A stretch of DNA of 64,000 nucleotides, from NCBI RefSeq assembly GCF_013177695.1, contig NZ_WOEY01000044.1, positions 1 to 64,000 of the forward strand. Reading direction: 5' to 3'. This stretch comes from Paraburkholderia solitsugae (GTDB lineage Bacteria > Pseudomonadota > Gammaproteobacteria > Burkholderiales > Burkholderiaceae). The notes below the pieces were generated by a model. It was not told the DNA's origin. It did no database searches and worked only from the letters and a program-made list of their open reading frames with translations. Both the position numbers and the translations under genes were made by a program. Shown here piece by piece: positions 62,261 to 64,000 of the stretch. Each line of letters begins with the position of its first letter. Within the stretch, counting starts at the first letter, position 1.

Positions 62261-63487
62261 ATGACAAACGGCGTAGGTGGTAGTGATCAGGAAGCGGCAT
62301 TGGCGCGACTCTTGCCGTGTGCAAGCGAGGTTGAGGAAATCAGTGCAGTTGAGCACCTGACGCGGATAAGTCAATTGCAGAGAAATATGACGGATTCTGG
62401 CGTCGATGCGGTGTACGTCAACGCGGGAACGAATCTGCTTTATTTCACCGGAATAGAATGGCACCCCAGTGAAAGGCTGCTTGGTGCCATCATCCCCGCG
62501 AAGGGGAGTTTGATCTACATCGCTCCGTGGTTCGAGGAAAGGACCTTGCGCGATCGCATGAAGGTCGAAAGCGACGTCATGTGCTGGCACGAAGACGAAA
62601 GTGCGTATGCGGCATTTTATAAAGCCTTGCTTGCAATCGGCATAGCTCCAGTTCACGGCAGTCGCGCGAAAATTGCTATATGCGGAACCGCCTCCGCATC
62701 GGTCTATTTTGGACTGAAGGAATTATCGGAGAACTATGAATTAGTCTGTGCCGACGCTTTGATTGGGTCTTTGAGAAAGAACAAATCGCGTGCGGAGATT
62801 GCAATCATGCAGGCCGCTAAAGACATGACTTTGCAGGTTCAGCGGGCGGCGGCAAGCATTTTGCGCGAGGGCATTAGCACGGTAGACGTTTGTGACTTCA
62901 TAGACCGTGCACATCGAAAAGTTGGCGCAACAGGATCACATTTCTGCATCGTTCTGTTTGGGGAGGCAACATCCTATCCACATGGGGTCAAAGAGCCGCA
63001 AGTTCTCAAACGCAATGACGTGGTCCTGATCGACACCGGCTGCAAGTACAAGAACTATGTTTCGGATATCACGCGCACCTACGTTTTCGGTGATCCAAAC
63101 GATCGGCAGCGATTTGTGTGGAACGCAGAAAAGGCAGCACAAGCGGCTGCTTTTGATGCAGCACGGTTGGGTGTTTCATGTTCAGCGGTCGATCGCGCGG
63201 CGAGACGTTGCCTGGAAACCTATGGATTCGGCCCTGGCTATCAGCTGCCGGGTCTGCCGCATCGGACTGGCCACGGCATTGGCCTCGACTTGCATGAGGC
63301 GCCGTATCTGGTGGGGAACGACGAAACGCTGCTGGAAGTTGGGATGTGTTTTAGCAATGAACCCATGATCTGCATTCCTGGCGAATTTGGAGTGAGGCAT
63401 GAAGATCACTTCTACATGACCGAGGAGGGGCCGAGGTGGTTTACCCGCCCCGCCTATTCCATCGACGATCCTTTTCGCGTTGCGTAG
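62261..63487 (+). CDS. M24-family metallopeptidase (Xaa-Pro aminopeptidase-like)
   Basis: A 408-residue protein with an N-terminal creatinase-like domain (VDAVYVNAGTNLLYFTGIEW) and a pita-bread C-terminal domain. Metal ligands fit the first Asp in VVLIDTGCKYKNYVS, the second in SDITRTYVFG, the His in HRTGHGIGLDLHEAPYL, Glu in CFSNEPMICIPG and Glu in GVRHEDHFYMTEEG. All five expected ligands are seen. It is probably a cytosolic dipeptidase/aminopeptidase; a creatinase-like or other amidinohydrolase role is less likely. The sequence looks less GC-rich than its neighbours. The ribosome-binding site is weak. Confidence 0.9.
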   Translation: MTNGVGGSDQEAALARLLPCASEVEEISAVEHLTRISQLQRNMTDSGVDAVYVNAGTNLLYFTGIEWHPSERLLGAIIPAKGSLIYIAPWFEERTLRDRMKVESDVMCWHEDESAYAAFYKALLAIGIAPVHGSRAKIAICGTASASVYFGLKELSENYELVCADALIGSLRKNKSRAEIAIMQAAKDMTLQVQRAAASILREGISTVDVCDFIDRAHRKVGATGSHFCIVLFGEATSYPHGVKEPQVLKRNDVVLIDTGCKYKNYVSDITRTYVFGDPNDRQRFVWNAEKAAQAAAFDAARLGVSCSAVDRAARRCLETYGFGPGYQLPGLPHRTGHGIGLDLHEAPYLVGNDETLLEVGMCFSNEPMICIPGEFGVRHEDHFYMTEEGPRWFTRPAYSIDDPFRVA

Positions 63488-63715
63488 TTTCTACGGAAGG
63501 ACACTTCCAGCCGTTCGTAAGCGGATGGGGCGATCCGGGGCAATCGTACCTTCCGTGAATTTTCGGGCGGTTCGGCTTCACGGGGCGGTTGATATGGGTG
63601 TATAGGATTCCGAATAGTTGTGTTGAAATAGGCACTATTGCGCGTTGATGTAAGAGCCACCGCCGGTTAGATATAACATGCTAGGATGCTTCGAAAGCTC
63701 ACAACGGAGGCGACG

Positions 63716-63979
63716 ATGGCTGACAATATCGAAGGTATTAGTGTCGCAAATGACGGCGAGGCCGTTAAGTTCGGCATCAGAGTCGACAGTGTCCATCACT
63801 TCTGCATTGTGAGCAGGGAAGTGCTTAAAGAATTGTCGAAACCGGAGGGCCATAGAACCGACTTGTTGAAGGAGTTCGAGCGGCACCGCGAGTTGATCGG
63901 CGAGAAGGCCGCACTTGCAATTCGAAGCGGCTTGAAGGGCGATCCGCTACCCCTTACTATCGAACTCTTCCTCCCTTAG
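63716..63979 (+). CDS. DUF1488 family protein
   Basis: An 87-residue protein (MADNIEGISVANDGEAVKFG) with the DUF1488 pattern: a strand-rich N-terminus, then FCIVSREVLKELSKPEGHRT and FERHRELIGEKAALAIRSG. ACGGAGGCGACG precedes the ATG. The family is common in Burkholderiales and of unknown function. It stands alone at the window end. Confidence 0.85.
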   Translation: MADNIEGISVANDGEAVKFGIRVDSVHHFCIVSREVLKELSKPEGHRTDLLKEFERHRELIGEKAALAIRSGLKGDPLPLTIELFLP

Positions 63980-64000
63980 CGCGAAACGCGAACCTCACCT

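Noticed and set aside
1..64000. tRNA, rRNA, CRISPR arrays, transposases, integrases, phage genes, origins
   Set aside because: I looked for characteristic repeats, conserved motifs and transposase or integrase proteins and saw none. Rearrangement is inferred only from gene fragments.

Overview
This 64 kb window is GC-rich, densely coding DNA from a Gram-negative bacterium, most likely a Burkholderiales member of the Paraburkholderia/Caballeronia/Burkholderia type. The evidence is the trimeric porin and DUF3138-like outer-membrane protein, the nag-type salicylate genes, and the many LysR, AraC and LuxR regulators paired with small catabolic operons. I see no rRNA, tRNA, ribosomal or replication gene. 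The content is accessory metabolism, as on a second chromosome or megaplasmid (inference).

Layout. 0-10.3 kb: a partial HlyD-type adaptor, a GH63-like glucosidase, pseudouridine-5'-phosphate glycosidase, a beta-propeller protein, then a carboxymuconolactone decarboxylase-like protein, a DUF417 membrane protein, an RclR-like AraC regulator and a maleylacetoacetate/maleylpyruvate isomerase. 10.5-23 kb: an aromatic catabolic island. A NahR/NagR-type regulator faces a salicylate 5-hydroxylase system (reductase, Rieske oxygenase large and small subunits, Rieske ferredoxin), gentisate 1,2-dioxygenase, fumarylpyruvate hydrolase, maleylacetate reductase and a porin. A second operon upstream carries a dienelactone hydrolase and two more ring-cleavage-type cupins. 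23-36 kb: a threonine-aldolase remnant, a GlxA-type regulator, small proteins, a DUF2239/carotenoid-oxygenase operon, a convergent GH36-like/GH35 galactosidase pair, a truncated flavin reductase, and a TetR-Ohr-esterase unit with three matching operators.

36-48.7 kb is the most unusual part. A LuxR-type regulator and a CysD-CysNC pair, which together make the sulfate donor PAPS, lie beside a sulfotransferase. With them are an SRPBCC protein, a DUF1214 protein, two SnoaL-like proteins, three short-chain dehydrogenases and a small exported protein. A recurring box, TAG-N7-GGACGA, lies 56-88 bp before the start codons of cysD, the SRPBCC gene, the DUF1214-sulfotransferase operon and (one mismatch) the SnoaL-SDR operon. 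It is always in the same orientation relative to the gene, and a copy also precedes the LuxR gene. I read this as an undescribed PAPS-dependent sulfation regulon for a hydrophobic or aromatic/terpenoid-like metabolite; its substrate cannot be read from sequence.

48.7-64 kb: a carbamoylase-type amidohydrolase with a divergent LysR, a 3' remnant of an HpaH-type hydratase, and a LuxR regulator divergent from a putrescine-type catabolic operon (PotF-like binding protein, outer-membrane protein, PuuB-like oxidase, cupin, amidase, PuuC-like dehydrogenase). An SDR, a LysR, an M24 peptidase-family protein and a DUF1488 protein close the window. Several gene fragments and an amber-interrupted reading frame show that the region has been rearranged.
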